DNA from: a virus
Length of the DNA stretch: 29,486 bases
Virus record (IMG/VR): IMGVR_UViG_3300043137_000230
Coordinates: 1 to 29,486 of that record
Reading direction: 5' to 3' (one strand)
The translations under genes and the position numbers were made by a program. Of this stretch, positions 6,703 to 12,875 are shown piece by piece (position 1 is the stretch's first letter; the number at the start of each line of letters is the position of its first letter). The notes under the pieces were generated by a model, which ran no database searches, was not told where the DNA came from, and saw only the letters and a program-made list of their open reading frames with translations.

Positions 6703-7001
6703 TAGAGTTCCTTAACGATTTTTAGTACATTAGCAGTAAACCATAAGCCACCTTGTGACTCAGGTCGTTGATGACGTTCTAGGTTATTGATTTCAACCTT
6801 ACACCATACACGCTCTTTTTCTGATAGATGAGGTGCTTTAGGTTCAGCACATGCATGCCAACCGGGGCGATGAGCATAACCTTTTGTTTTATGATCTTCA
6901 GCTTGGTACCATACTCCTGTGGTTAGTTTTTGTTTACGGTTAATAAAGAGTGGTCCATAAGTACCGTCTTTACGTTTACGAAAGAGTTTATAAGCAATCA
7001 T
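6702..7001 (-). CDS. Conserved phage protein of unknown function (99 aa)
   Basis: The start was set at ATG 7001, which overlaps the upstream stop (ATGA), instead of a longer form. The pattern YKLFRKRKDGTYGPLFINR, then KGYAHRPGWHACAEP and RPESQGGLWF, occurs in a common family of small phage proteins without known function. Conserved H, C and W residues are visible, but no complete metal site. Confidence 0.8.
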   Translation of the reverse strand: MIAYKLFRKRKDGTYGPLFINRKQKLTTGVWYQAEDHKTKGYAHRPGWHACAEPKAPHLSEKERVWCKVEINNLERHQRPESQGGLWFTANVLKIVKEL

Positions 7002-7192
7002 ACTTTTTCTACCTCTGTCCATGCTGCGAAGTGGTATACGTTGTTTTGTTCATCTCTACAATGAGAATACATACCGTCAATATTGTTTAGCTTATATTTT
7101 GTTTCTGCTGTACCTTCGAGTGCGTCTGGTGGTATAGATGGTTCTTCTGTTAGCTTAAAATTATCACCACGGTTTAGTTCATACAGTTTCAT
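6998..7192 (-). CDS. Conserved phage protein of unknown function (64 aa)
   Basis: 64 aa. It starts MKLYELNRGDNFKL and ends with NIDGMYSHC and NVYHFAAWTEVE, a small beta-rich phage family that is often next to the product of the downstream gene. Its stop overlaps the start of that gene (ATGA). Probably a single small beta domain. Function unknown. Confidence 0.78.
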   Translation of the reverse strand: MKLYELNRGDNFKLTEEPSIPPDALEGTAETKYKLNNIDGMYSHCRDEQNNVYHFAAWTEVEKV

Positions 7193-7355
7193 TTGAATCT
7201 TTGTTTAGTTTATCTGCGTAGTGTTGAGCTTCTTTTTCAGTTAAGAATAGAACTGCATCAGCGTAGTTTATTTCTTTACCTGCTACACCGTAGTACATTC
7301 GGTCAAGACCTTGTCTACGGAATACTAGGTAGTGTTTTAAGTCAGGTTTCGTCAT
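7179..7355 (-). CDS. Small hypothetical protein (58 aa)
   Basis: ATG 7355 to TGA 7179, read directly from the - strand. It fills the gap between two clear genes and overlaps both by 14 nt. It is a mixed charged protein with a central YYGVAGKEINYADAVLFL segment and a C-terminal acidic/basic helix. No domain recognised. Confidence 0.65.
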   Translation of the reverse strand: MTKPDLKHYLVFRRQGLDRMYYGVAGKEINYADAVLFLTEKEAQHYADKLNKDSNETV

Positions 7356-7602
7356 TTGAGAATTCTTCTAGAAACTTTTGGATGATATAGTCTTTAATAC
7401 CTTCATCAATTAGTGGAGAGATATCACGGTTAAAATGGTCTAGTAGGAATGACATCTTTTCAATGTAGCATTCAGCAGGAAAGTCAGGTTCATTTTTAAA
7501 ACCATACGCATCAATAGAACCTAGTTCTTCAGGCGAGTAGTAGATATCACAGAGGAAGGTGATCTTAGTTTCTTCATCAAAGTAGATAAAGTCGTGGTTC
7601 AT
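7342..7602 (-). CDS. Hypothetical protein (86 aa)
   Basis: 86 aa, strongly acidic, rich in aromatic residues. No motif recognised; the second half (from about residue 45) looks helical. The start overlaps the stop of the 45-aa upstream gene by ATGA. Function unknown. Confidence 0.7.
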   Translation of the reverse strand: MNHDFIYFDEETKITFLCDIYYSPEELGSIDAYGFKNEPDFPAECYIEKMSFLLDHFNRDISPLIDEGIKDYIIQKFLEEFSNDET

Positions 7603-7736
7603 GATGATAACACCTGTACAGTCATGTTGATAGCTTGAACAATCATCATTTGTTCTTGCGGATTAAGTTGAGACCAAGGGCGGCTGTTAGGGAAGTGCTC
7701 TTGCATTTTCTTATAGTATAGTTCTATATCACTCAT
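7599..7736 (-). CDS. Small conserved phage protein (45 aa)
   Basis: ATG 7736 to TGA 7599. The product contains YYKKMQEHFPNSRPWSQLNP followed by QEQMMIVQAINM, a pattern familiar from short phage proteins: an amphipathic helix, a proline-containing turn and another helix. It overlaps both neighbours, upstream by 8 nt and downstream by ATGA. Function unknown. Confidence 0.7.
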   Translation of the reverse strand: MSDIELYYKKMQEHFPNSRPWSQLNPQEQMMIVQAINMTVQVLSS

Positions 7737-7947
7737 AGTCACCTTCTTCAGTTGCGTAGCCCATGTTATAACCTTTATCAGTCATTTGTTTTATGACGTC
7801 ATCAGGTAGGGAGAACACACCATCATAGTCAACAAGATTATCATCTTCAAACCACATACGTCCTGCGAGGTCTTCACCTACAGTGTTGTGTTCGAAGTAT
7901 TTGACGTTAGGTCTCGGTGTATCATAGATAGTAAATTTACTTAACAT
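7729..7947 (-). CDS. Hypothetical acidic protein (72 aa)
   Basis: 72 aa, rich in D and E. No domain recognised. It overlaps the upstream Cys-rich gene by 7 nt and the downstream 45-aa gene by 8 nt. Function unknown. Confidence 0.68.
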   Translation of the reverse strand: MLSKFTIYDTPRPNVKYFEHNTVGEDLAGRMWFEDDNLVDYDGVFSLPDDVIKQMTDKGYNMGYATEEGDYE

Positions 7948-8336
7948 AGTTCCTCTTTTGCTTTCTTTAGCCAGTAGATCATAGGTTGAGGGTCAGATGC
8001 GTGTGTCCATTCATACCACGGGGCTTTGTCATCGTAATCATCTTCATTATCTTCACTACAGGCATAACCTCTTACTTTAGTGATTGGGCATCCTTCACAA
8101 TTGTTTATATCATACACTTGACATAATGCACATGATGGTGCAGAGGTGTCGAAGGTATTGTCATCTTTATCATAGATGTTATAGTGACCTTTTACTAAGT
8201 CATGCTTTTTTAGGTTGTGGTCTTGAAGACCATCCCACTTATTTAGGCAGTGGTCAATTAGCTCAATATTGTTAGTGTATTCAACTTCACAAGCGTTTAC
8301 TTTGTAGAACTCATCTTTCCAAGTTTCAATAGACAT
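7941..8336 (-). CDS. Cys-cluster protein, possible zinc-binding (131 aa)
   Basis: 131 aa. A central cluster CALCQVYD then CEGCPITKVRGYAC (about residues 69-92) has two CxxC pairs plus a further Cys and could bind zinc; similar clusters occur in small phage proteins of unknown role. The flanks are acidic. An AGGA ribosome-binding site precedes the ATG. A DNA or RNA contact is possible but not shown. Confidence 0.72.
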   Translation of the reverse strand: MSIETWKDEFYKVNACEVEYTNNIELIDHCLNKWDGLQDHNLKKHDLVKGHYNIYDKDDNTFDTSAPSCALCQVYDINNCEGCPITKVRGYACSEDNEDDYDDKAPWYEWTHASDPQPMIYWLKKAKEELC

Positions 8337-8338
8337 GA

Positions 8339-8605
8339 TTAATCCTGATTTGGGTAAGGTTTATAGATAGTGTTAAGGGTTTCAAAACTACCATCATCAA
8401 ATTTGTTAATTACAGATGATGTACGAACTCGATCAGAACCCCACGCAGGGTGGTTAACAGTACGTACATGTGCTACTACATGACCGGGGTAGAGGTCTTC
8501 ATCAAAGTCAGCAATACCTTTGAAGTACACTACAGGTTTAGCTGCATCTTTTGAACGTGAATTTAGTTGTTTTCTGTATGCGAGGGCTGTGCTTAGAGTA
8601 TCCAT
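8339..8605 (-). CDS. Hypothetical protein (88 aa)
   Basis: 88 aa. The segment GHVVAHVRTVNHPAWGSDRV followed by RTSSVI resembles the core of small beta-rich phage accessory proteins, with a possible beta-hairpin. AAGGAT lies in the end of the upstream gene. No named family recognised. Confidence 0.7.
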   Translation of the reverse strand: MDTLSTALAYRKQLNSRSKDAAKPVVYFKGIADFDEDLYPGHVVAHVRTVNHPAWGSDRVRTSSVINKFDDGSFETLNTIYKPYPNQD

Positions 8606-8606
8606 A

Positions 8607-8768
8607 TTAATTATCCTTTTTAGTTACTTCTTCAACATAAACTTCACCGGGGTCATACCCGATATCAAGGTAGACTTCATCATAGACTGTTTCTTCGGAT
8701 ACTCCTGTTGTGTAGTATTCTACTGTTGAACCTGAATCATAGTTGATACATACCCAGAAATTTTTCAT
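8607..8768 (-). CDS. Small acidic hypothetical protein (53 aa)
   Basis: ATG 8768 overlaps the upstream stop (ATGA); TAA at 8607, one base before the next gene. 53 aa, acidic, rich in Y and V, predicted beta strands; no domain recognised. The end of this gene supplies the ribosome-binding site for the next. Confidence 0.65.
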   Translation of the reverse strand: MKNFWVCINYDSGSTVEYYTTGVSEETVYDEVYLDIGYDPGEVYVEEVTKKDN

Positions 8769-8989
8769 TTTTTATTTTTAAAAGAGAATGTGTCTAGGAA
8801 CATAGTACCTTTAACTTGTGGTTGATAGAAGTTAATAGCGTAGTCACTATCAAAAGGACAAGGTACAAGGAACAGATTGAACGTTAATTTTTCTTTACTC
8901 ATTAGTTTGATTAGGTCTTGTAGGTTACGTTCATCAGTGGTTGTAGCATAGGTGAATGCTGAGGCAGCAAAGAAGTGATAGTCTTTCAT
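8765..8989 (-). CDS. Hypothetical protein (74 aa)
   Basis: The start was set at ATG 8989, which overlaps the upstream TGA in the repeated KEKNT junction. 74 aa; KDYHFFAASAFTYATTTDE at the start and an aromatic strand-rich second half (MFLDTFSF). AT-rich like the rest of the early block, in contrast to its upstream neighbours. Function unknown. Confidence 0.7.
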   Translation of the reverse strand: MKDYHFFAASAFTYATTTDERNLQDLIKLMSKEKLTFNLFLVPCPFDSDYAINFYQPQVKGTMFLDTFSFKNKK

Positions 8990-9228
8990 GTGTTCTTCTC
9001 TTTGCATTTGTCACAGTCGTGGTTAACACAGCCGATCTTTGGCATGTCTTGGTCTTGCTTTGGTTGTGCATCAGGGCATTGCAAACACATTTCACCCATC
9101 TCGCATGTTTGCTTGGCTAGTGCTTCTTCTAGGGTTTTGATGCACTGCTTTACATCCGCATAAAAAGACACGTTGTCATAAACTTTGTTCAACACATCAA
9201 TCGCCAGCTTCATTGCTGCGTTACTCAT
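8986..9228 (-). CDS. Cys-rich accessory protein of the GC-richer cassette (80 aa)
   Basis: 80 aa. The N-terminal half is helical (a CIKTLEEALAK segment), the C-terminal half has CEMGEMCLQC and CVNHDCDKC, clusters that could bind zinc. It ends KEKNT, like two other genes of this cassette. GAGGTGA is the ribosome-binding site. Base composition is clearly richer in GC than the genes on either side. Similar short proteins are common in phages of Burkholderiales-type hosts. Function unknown. Confidence 0.72.
   Translation of the reverse strand: MSNAAMKLAIDVLNKVYDNVSFYADVKQCIKTLEEALAKQTCEMGEMCLQCPDAQPKQDQDMPKIGCVNHDCDKCKEKNT
8987..9004 (-). repeat. KEKNT junction box, copy c
   Basis: On the - strand CAAAGAGAAGAACACATG. 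It encodes the C-terminal KEKNT of the 8986-9228 gene, its TGA and the ATG of the 8765-8989 gene. One base differs from copies a and b. Confidence 0.85.
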
Positions 9229-9674
9229 GCTTCACCTCTTGCGCGAATTCGGTTGGCAATTCCTACTGCGGTTCCGTTTTGTGGAGGCATAGAAGTAAGG
9301 GATATGTGATGTTCATATCTACAATCATCAGCCACCTTTGCACACGCCTCACGCTCGGCTTTAATTTCCTGTTCGCGGTACTCTTGCGTGGCAGTACCAA
9401 ACTGCGTTGGCTGGTTTTCAGGGTCAAGAAACAACTGCATCCAGCGATCACGCTCTGCCGACACAGCATCTTCTAACATCTTGATGTGTGCGTTACAGCG
9501 TTCAATCTCTGGGGAGTTTTTTGCGATGATTCGATCACGCTCTTTAGCTGCTACCAGTTTGGCAAAAACTTTAAGCTCAAACTCGCATGACGTTGGCGCA
9601 TAGATTGCATTGGTCACAGAACCAATTTCAAAACCAGCTTGTCTAGCCATCTCAATAATTTCGTCTTGGGTCAT
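9225..9674 (-). CDS. Coiled-coil accessory protein of the GC-richer cassette (149 aa)
   Basis: 149 aa. It starts TQDEIIEMARQAGFE, then has a long Glu/Arg-rich helix (about residues 45-115) and ends with CAKVADDC and AIRAR-like residues (ANRIRARGEA). This layout is typical of a family of unassigned phage proteins with a variable middle. It overlaps both neighbours by four bases (ATGA). Function unknown. Confidence 0.75.
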   Translation of the reverse strand: MTQDEIIEMARQAGFEIGSVTNAIYAPTSCEFELKVFAKLVAAKERDRIIAKNSPEIERCNAHIKMLEDAVSAERDRWMQLFLDPENQPTQFGTATQEYREQEIKAEREACAKVADDCRYEHHISLTSMPPQNGTAVGIANRIRARGEA

Positions 9675-9859
9675 GCTTTTACATCCTTTGAATCAGCTTC
9701 ATAGCTGTCTTGTGCCAATTCCCACAGAGCACGTTCTTGCTTAATACCTTGTTCCACACCCATCTCTACGCCAAGCTCGTAAGCGTTCTCCATCGCTGTG
9801 ATCGTGTTCTCGTTTACTCCTACGCTGCGTAAGAGTGTTGTCATCTCTTGCTTTGTCAT
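9671..9859 (-). CDS. Helical accessory protein of the GC-richer cassette (62 aa)
   Basis: The start was set at ATG 9859, directly behind the AAGGAG box shared by three junctions, not at an upstream ATG that would lengthen it to 90 aa. 62 aa, mainly alpha-helical, with GVEMGVEQGIKQERALWE resembling the small helical partner proteins of the same phage families. The stop overlaps the next start (ATGA). Function unknown. Confidence 0.7.
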   Translation of the reverse strand: MTKQEMTTLLRSVGVNENTITAMENAYELGVEMGVEQGIKQERALWELAQDSYEADSKDVKA

Positions 9860-10026
9860 GTGTTCTTCTCCTTGACTAAGGGAATGCAATAGTTTGCTGG
9901 CAACGACCATGCAGACTCTGGCTTGGTTAGTTTTGCCACACACGCAGCTTTGTTTGGGTAAGTTTCTGCATATTGCGGGAGGCAGTTACGTGTACAAAGC
10001 ATTGTTATAAGTATCCATTCGGTCAT
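9856..10026 (-). CDS. Cys-containing accessory protein of the GC-richer cassette (56 aa)
   Basis: 56 aa, start ATG 10026. It has MTEWILITMLC at the start, CLPQYAETYPNKAAC in the middle and YCIPLVKEKNT at the end. The pattern of aromatic residues and paired cysteines resembles short phage proteins with a hydrophobic N-terminus. Both ends carry the repeated KEKNT-type junction. Function unknown. Confidence 0.65.
   Translation of the reverse strand: MTEWILITMLCTRNCLPQYAETYPNKAACVAKLTKPESAWSLPANYCIPLVKEKNT
9857..9874 (-). repeat. KEKNT junction box, copy b
   Basis: On the - strand CAAGGAGAAGAACACATG, identical to copy a over 18 bases. It contains a consensus AAGGAG ribosome-binding site, the end of the 56-aa gene and the start of the 62-aa gene. 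Confidence 0.88.
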
Positions 10027-10481
10027 GTGTTCTTCTCCTTGAGTTTGGTTTCGATGGCTCGGGCGTAAAGACGCCGCGTTTCTTTGTTGCTTGCGTCTTT
10101 TGGCCTTACTGCCATTGACTGCTCAAACGCCGCATCTTCTCCCTCATCCGTCAGCCCAACCCATGTGCGTTGTGGTGGGGTGGTGTAAAGCTTTTTGTTT
10201 TCCAAAAGCTGAGCCATTTGCACTTGCTCTAAAGTTCCGTACCAAAGGCTATTCATTGTGTCGGTAACTTCTTGGTAAGTGACGCTTGCAGGCTCACCCC
10301 CGCGCTCCGCGCTTTGCTCTTGCTGTGAATTATCTTTTTCAAGATAACTTTGGATATTTTGCTGTGACGCTTCAAACGCTTCTTCTGCACGTCGAATACG
10401 GTCTTGTCGGTCACAGTACGCTTCAAGCGCTCTTGTGTACGCCACTTGGCTTATGTAGTCTGATTCAATTGGTCGTTTCAT
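10023..10481 (-). CDS. Accessory protein of the GC-richer cassette with PPQRTWVGLTDEG motif (152 aa)
   Basis: The start was set at ATG 10481, overlapping the upstream TGA (ATGA). 152 aa. The first half is charged and helical; residues about 108-125 carry TTPPQRTWVGLTDEGED, a recurrent motif of phage proteins in proteobacteria. It ends KLKEKNT, the end shared by two other cassette genes. Function unknown. Confidence 0.72.
   Translation of the reverse strand: MKRPIESDYISQVAYTRALEAYCDRQDRIRRAEEAFEASQQNIQSYLEKDNSQQEQSAERGGEPASVTYQEVTDTMNSLWYGTLEQVQMAQLLENKKLYTTPPQRTWVGLTDEGEDAAFEQSMAVRPKDASNKETRRLYARAIETKLKEKNT
10024..10041 (-). repeat. KEKNT junction box, copy a
   Basis: On the - strand CAAGGAGAAGAACACATG. 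It joins the end of the 152-aa gene (KEKNT) to the start of the 56-aa gene, with stop and start overlapping as ATGA. Confidence 0.88.
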
Positions 10482-10684
10482 TCTGTTCTCGCTTTCAGCA
10501 TGGCGTCTGCAAAAGCATAAGCGGCTTGTGTTGTTTCTTTGATTGGTGGGATACCAGTTACCCATGCAGAAATAAGTCCGTGCATAGCCTTGGCAGCAAA
10601 GTAGTCACGGATGGTGATACCTGTGTTGTCTTTATGAACGTAGTTGTCTTCTGTGACTGGAAACGCTGGTGTGTTGTTTTTCAT
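10478..10684 (-). CDS. Small conserved phage protein (68 aa)
   Basis: 68 aa. The pattern TPAFPV near the start and GITIRDYFAAKAM in the middle, followed by AYAFADAMLKAR at the end, is very common in phage and prophage accessory regions. AAGGAAC precedes the ATG, which overlaps the upstream stop (ATGA). It is the first gene of the GC-richer cassette. Function unknown. Confidence 0.8.
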   Translation of the reverse strand: MKNNTPAFPVTEDNYVHKDNTGITIRDYFAAKAMHGLISAWVTGIPPIKETTQAAYAFADAMLKARTE

Positions 10685-10920
10685 TTAAGTTCCTTAAGGG
10701 CTTTACGAGTAGATGCAGCTGACTTTCGGTTTTTACGAATATCATTTTTCCACAAGTTTAGTTGTTCGAAATGATATGAGGTATCAATAGCATTGTTTTT
10801 ATCGGAATGCTCCCAGTGATATGCTATTTTGGCTTTATCATACGCAATGTTTAACTCGATAACATTAAGTGCCCACACAAGTTGTTTACGTGCTAGTACT
10901 TTTGTTGACTGACTAATCAT
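10681..10920 (-). CDS. Hypothetical basic protein (79 aa)
   Basis: 79 aa, basic, mostly helical, rich in K, N and W; no domain recognised. AAAGGAATCATC precedes the ATG. It has the normal low GC of the early block, so the compositional boundary of the cassette lies at its stop codon. It follows the terminator behind the ssDNA-binding protein gene. Function unknown. Confidence 0.7.
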   Translation of the reverse strand: MISQSTKVLARKQLVWALNVIELNIAYDKAKIAYHWEHSDKNNAIDTSYHFEQLNLWKNDIRKNRKSAASTRKALKELK

Positions 10921-10947
10921 GATGATTCCTTTTGGATGAGTTTGAAA

Positions 10948-10990
10948 TAAAAAGCCCGTTCAACAGACTTGTGGGTCTGCCGAAGGGCTA
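10948..10990 (-). terminator. Terminator after the ssDNA-binding protein gene
   Basis: On the - strand: GCCCTTC, an internal GG/TT mismatch, CAGAC-CCACAA-GTCTG, then GAA, a bulged C and GGGC, followed by TTTTTATTT. This long imperfect hairpin with a T-tract lies 13 bases behind the stop of the gene. Confidence 0.82.
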
Positions 10991-11002
10991 GTGTATAGTT
11001 AT

Positions 11003-11530
11003 TTAGAAGTCTGAATCTTGATGTGCTGCTGAAGGAGCACCACCGTCATCATCGAAGTCTACAAAGTTACTATTCTTTGGTTCGTACTTAACGAGGTTAG
11101 ATACTTGTACTGCAGTGAGCATTACAGAGGTACCTTCTTTGGTGACTACACCTTTAGGAGTCTTGATTTGGTAGTCTTTTAGGAATACCATAACGTTACC
11201 GAAAGAACCGTTACCGATAGTTTTTGGGTCTAGAGGTTGTTTGCTCATATCAACGACACGTACTTTAGTAGCATCTGTACCGTCTTTCTTTTGAGCTTTC
11301 TTTTTGAGGTTAATAGATACCTTACCAGTATCTTTACCGTCACGATCTTTTACAGGCTTAGTTTTACCGTAGGCTTCTAATTCTGCAGCACGAGCTTTAG
11401 GTACTTGGATAGAGATCTCGTACTGTTCAACACCGAACGGAGCTACTGGTTTGTCTAGTTTGACCCAGTGTAGTTCTACGTTGTTGATGATTTCGTTACG
11501 ACCTTCGGTGTTGTTCATAGCTTGTGTCAT
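11003..11530 (-). CDS. Single-stranded DNA-binding protein, T7 gp2.5-like
   Basis: 175 aa. The core has GNGSFGNVMVFLKDYQI and AVQVSNLVKYEP, characteristic of gp2.5-like phage ssDNA-binding proteins (OB fold), and the C-terminus is an acidic tail ending DSDF, with terminal Phe as in proteins that recruit polymerase and helicase by this tail. It coats ssDNA during replication. AAGGAAA precedes the ATG. It is closed by a terminator, and the only promoter pointing at it in the vicinity is P4, which lies beyond the opposing 11609-11998 gene. Confidence 0.85.
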   Translation of the reverse strand: MTQAMNNTEGRNEIINNVELHWVKLDKPVAPFGVEQYEISIQVPKARAAELEAYGKTKPVKDRDGKDTGKVSINLKKKAQKKDGTDATKVRVVDMSKQPLDPKTIGNGSFGNVMVFLKDYQIKTPKGVVTKEGTSVMLTAVQVSNLVKYEPKNSNFVDFDDDGGAPSAAHQDSDF

Positions 11531-11568
11531 TTGTTTTTCCTTTTGGAATATAGAAAGTTAAATTCTCG

Positions 11569-11585
11569 CTAGTCGGTACCTTATA
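11569..11585 (+). promoter_or_regulatory. Promoter P3, T7-like phage RNA polymerase type
   Basis: CTAGTCGGTACCTTATA followed by GATAAA, 16 of 17 consensus matches; predicted start G11586. It reads rightwards into the lone + strand gene at 11609 with a 23-nt leader that contains AGAGG. Being on the + strand it independently confirms that the motif follows the direction of the genes. Confidence 0.75.
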
Positions 11586-11608
11586 GATAAACACTATAGA
11601 GGTACAAA

Positions 11609-11998
11609 ATGAGCGAAGTAAAATTAGGAAAAGGGTTTAATCCCAAGTCCTTAGAGAATCTCAAGAGGATTACTCCTGAGACGGCTAGAGCAAACCAGCT
11701 GAAGAGCGTTGCAGCTAAACAGGCTAATATTGCAGCTAGAGAGCAGTTCAAGCTTAACGCTAAGAACTTTATTCAGGTTATGGATGAGCTACCTAAGCTT
11801 AGTCCATTGGATATCATGCGCATGGCTATTCATACAGCTATGGCTGAGAACAATTGGGAAGATGCTGCTCGATATGCCTCCTTATTGGCTGAGTATGAGA
11901 ATCCTAAGTTAGCCCGTATTGAGCAAACTAACACTAATCGTACTGTAGATCTTACAGACGAAGAGTTACAGAAGATTATTCAACAAGAGGGATTATAA
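11609..11998 (+). CDS. Putative small terminase subunit
   Basis: 129 aa. Basic N-terminal region, a helical middle (ELPKLSPLDIMRMAIHTA; then DAARYASLLAEYENPKLARI) and an acidic end (DLTDEELQKIIQQ). The AEYENPKLARIEQ followed by DEEL pattern is seen in small-terminase-like phage proteins; it is not a firm family match. It is the only rightward gene in the left half of the window, 4.9 kb from the large terminase. It has its own promoter (P3), AGAGG ribosome-binding site and terminator. A DNA-binding regulator is the main alternative. Confidence 0.5.
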   Translation: MSEVKLGKGFNPKSLENLKRITPETARANQLKSVAAKQANIAAREQFKLNAKNFIQVMDELPKLSPLDIMRMAIHTAMAENNWEDAARYASLLAEYENPKLARIEQTNTNRTVDLTDEELQKIIQQEGL

Positions 11999-12004
11999 AA
12001 TAAG

Positions 12005-12034
12005 AGAGAGTCAATTAAGACTCTCTTTTTATTT
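12005..12034 (+). terminator. Terminator of the lone + strand gene
   Basis: AGAGAGTC-AATTAA-GACTCTCT: a perfect 8-bp stem (12005-12026) followed by TTTTATTT, 7 bases behind the stop codon. On the opposite strand the flank TATTTTAT is also T-rich, so partial two-way action is possible. Confidence 0.9.
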
Positions 12035-12051
12035 GATTTAGAGATGTTCCC

Positions 12052-12068
12052 TATTAGGTACCGTCTAG
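12052..12068 (-). promoter_or_regulatory. Promoter P4, T7-like phage RNA polymerase type
   Basis: On the - strand: CTAGACGGTACCTAATA followed by GGGAA, 16 of 17 consensus positions, start opposite 12051. It would transcribe antisense through the lone + strand gene towards the ssDNA-binding protein gene. It lies within 3 bases of the stop of the 12071-12265 gene. Confidence 0.72.
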
Positions 12069-12070
12069 AG

Positions 12071-12265
12071 TTAGTACTTTGATTTTATGGTCCATGTTAC
12101 TTCTGCTTCATAGCATTTACTTAGCTCATAGAAGGTCATTTCGGATACATCGATATCATCTCGGATGTTATCACAGTAGTTTTTGTAGGCAAACTTTGGT
12201 TCTTTTCCGAAGGCGACATCAGCACTGTCGTTACCATCATCATCTGTTTTAACACACATCCACAT
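12071..12265 (-). CDS. Hypothetical acidic protein (64 aa)
   Basis: 64 aa, start ATG 12265 behind AAGAAAGG. It begins MWMCVKTDDDGND and is acidic through the middle. No domain recognised. It is the last gene of the P5 unit, ending beside P4. Function unknown. Confidence 0.7.
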   Translation of the reverse strand: MWMCVKTDDDGNDSADVAFGKEPKFAYKNYCDNIRDDIDVSEMTFYELSKCYEAEVTWTIKSKY

Positions 12266-12269
12266 ATAA

Positions 12270-12596
12270 TTAACCTTTCTTAGCTAAGAACAAAGCCATA
12301 CGAGTAGATAATGGGTACTGTACTTCTGAGTACATACCTTCATTCTTGTACTTTTCAGGTACATCAAGAGCAGTTAACAAGGCATGCATACTACTTACTT
12401 CAGTTGTTACTTCTGTGTGAAGCTTAGAGTAGTATTCTTTCATATTGATACAGCTTTTTAGTTCTTTATCGAGTGATTCGACTTTAGTTTTATACTCTTT
12501 ATTACTTTCATAGATAGCTTTTACTTCAGCATCAGAGAGGGTGATGTTGATTGTTTCGAGATCAGTACCAGTTACGGAGATAGAGATAGTGTTCAT
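12270..12596 (-). CDS. Hypothetical coiled-coil protein (108 aa)
   Basis: 108 aa. A short beta-like N-terminus (ISISVTGTDLETINITL) is followed by a long helix (about residues 24-75) with heptad-like spacing. No strong ribosome-binding site is visible before ATG 12596. Function unknown. Confidence 0.7.
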   Translation of the reverse strand: MNTISISVTGTDLETINITLSDAEVKAIYESNKEYKTKVESLDKELKSCINMKEYYSKLHTEVTTEVSSMHALLTALDVPEKYKNEGMYSEVQYPLSTRMALFLAKKG

Positions 12597-12605
12597 GATG
12601 TGTTT

Positions 12606-12875
12606 TTAGATTAATTCAAGAGTTTGTTTGATGCTTTTGATATCGATTGTTTTAACTTTTACTACGCGTACTCGATTTAGTTCCATAGTATCCCATGAAT
12701 CATGCATATCTTGCACAATCTTTTCTAGTGGCATATCACCGGGATAATCCCACAACATATCTTCTTCAATGATACCGTCAGCATTAACTGTGAAGATTAG
12801 GTATGTGTAACTAACTTTATTGGTGTTAGGTTTATTGCTCTTTGACACGCTGGACACGGTTTTGCTAGTAGCCAT
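12606..12875 (-). CDS. Hypothetical protein (89 aa) overlapping the deaminase gene
   Basis: 89 aa. A Ser/Lys/Asn-rich first 20 residues, then TYLIFTVNADG and MLWDYPGDMPLEK. AGGAAAG precedes ATG 12875. The first 79 bases overlap, in another frame, the segment encoding the Cys zinc ligands of the deaminase at 12797; no in-frame ATG exists nearer to the deaminase stop, so the overlap seems real. Function unknown. Confidence 0.65.
   Translation of the reverse strand: MATSKTVSSVSKSNKPNTNKVSYTYLIFTVNADGIIEEDMLWDYPGDMPLEKIVQDMHDSWDTMELNRVRVVKVKTIDIKSIKQTLELI

Noticed and set aside
10286-10774. Rightward 162-codon frame across the GC-richer cassette.
   Set aside because: It runs antisense to three coupled leftward genes with clear ribosome-binding sites and familiar protein patterns.
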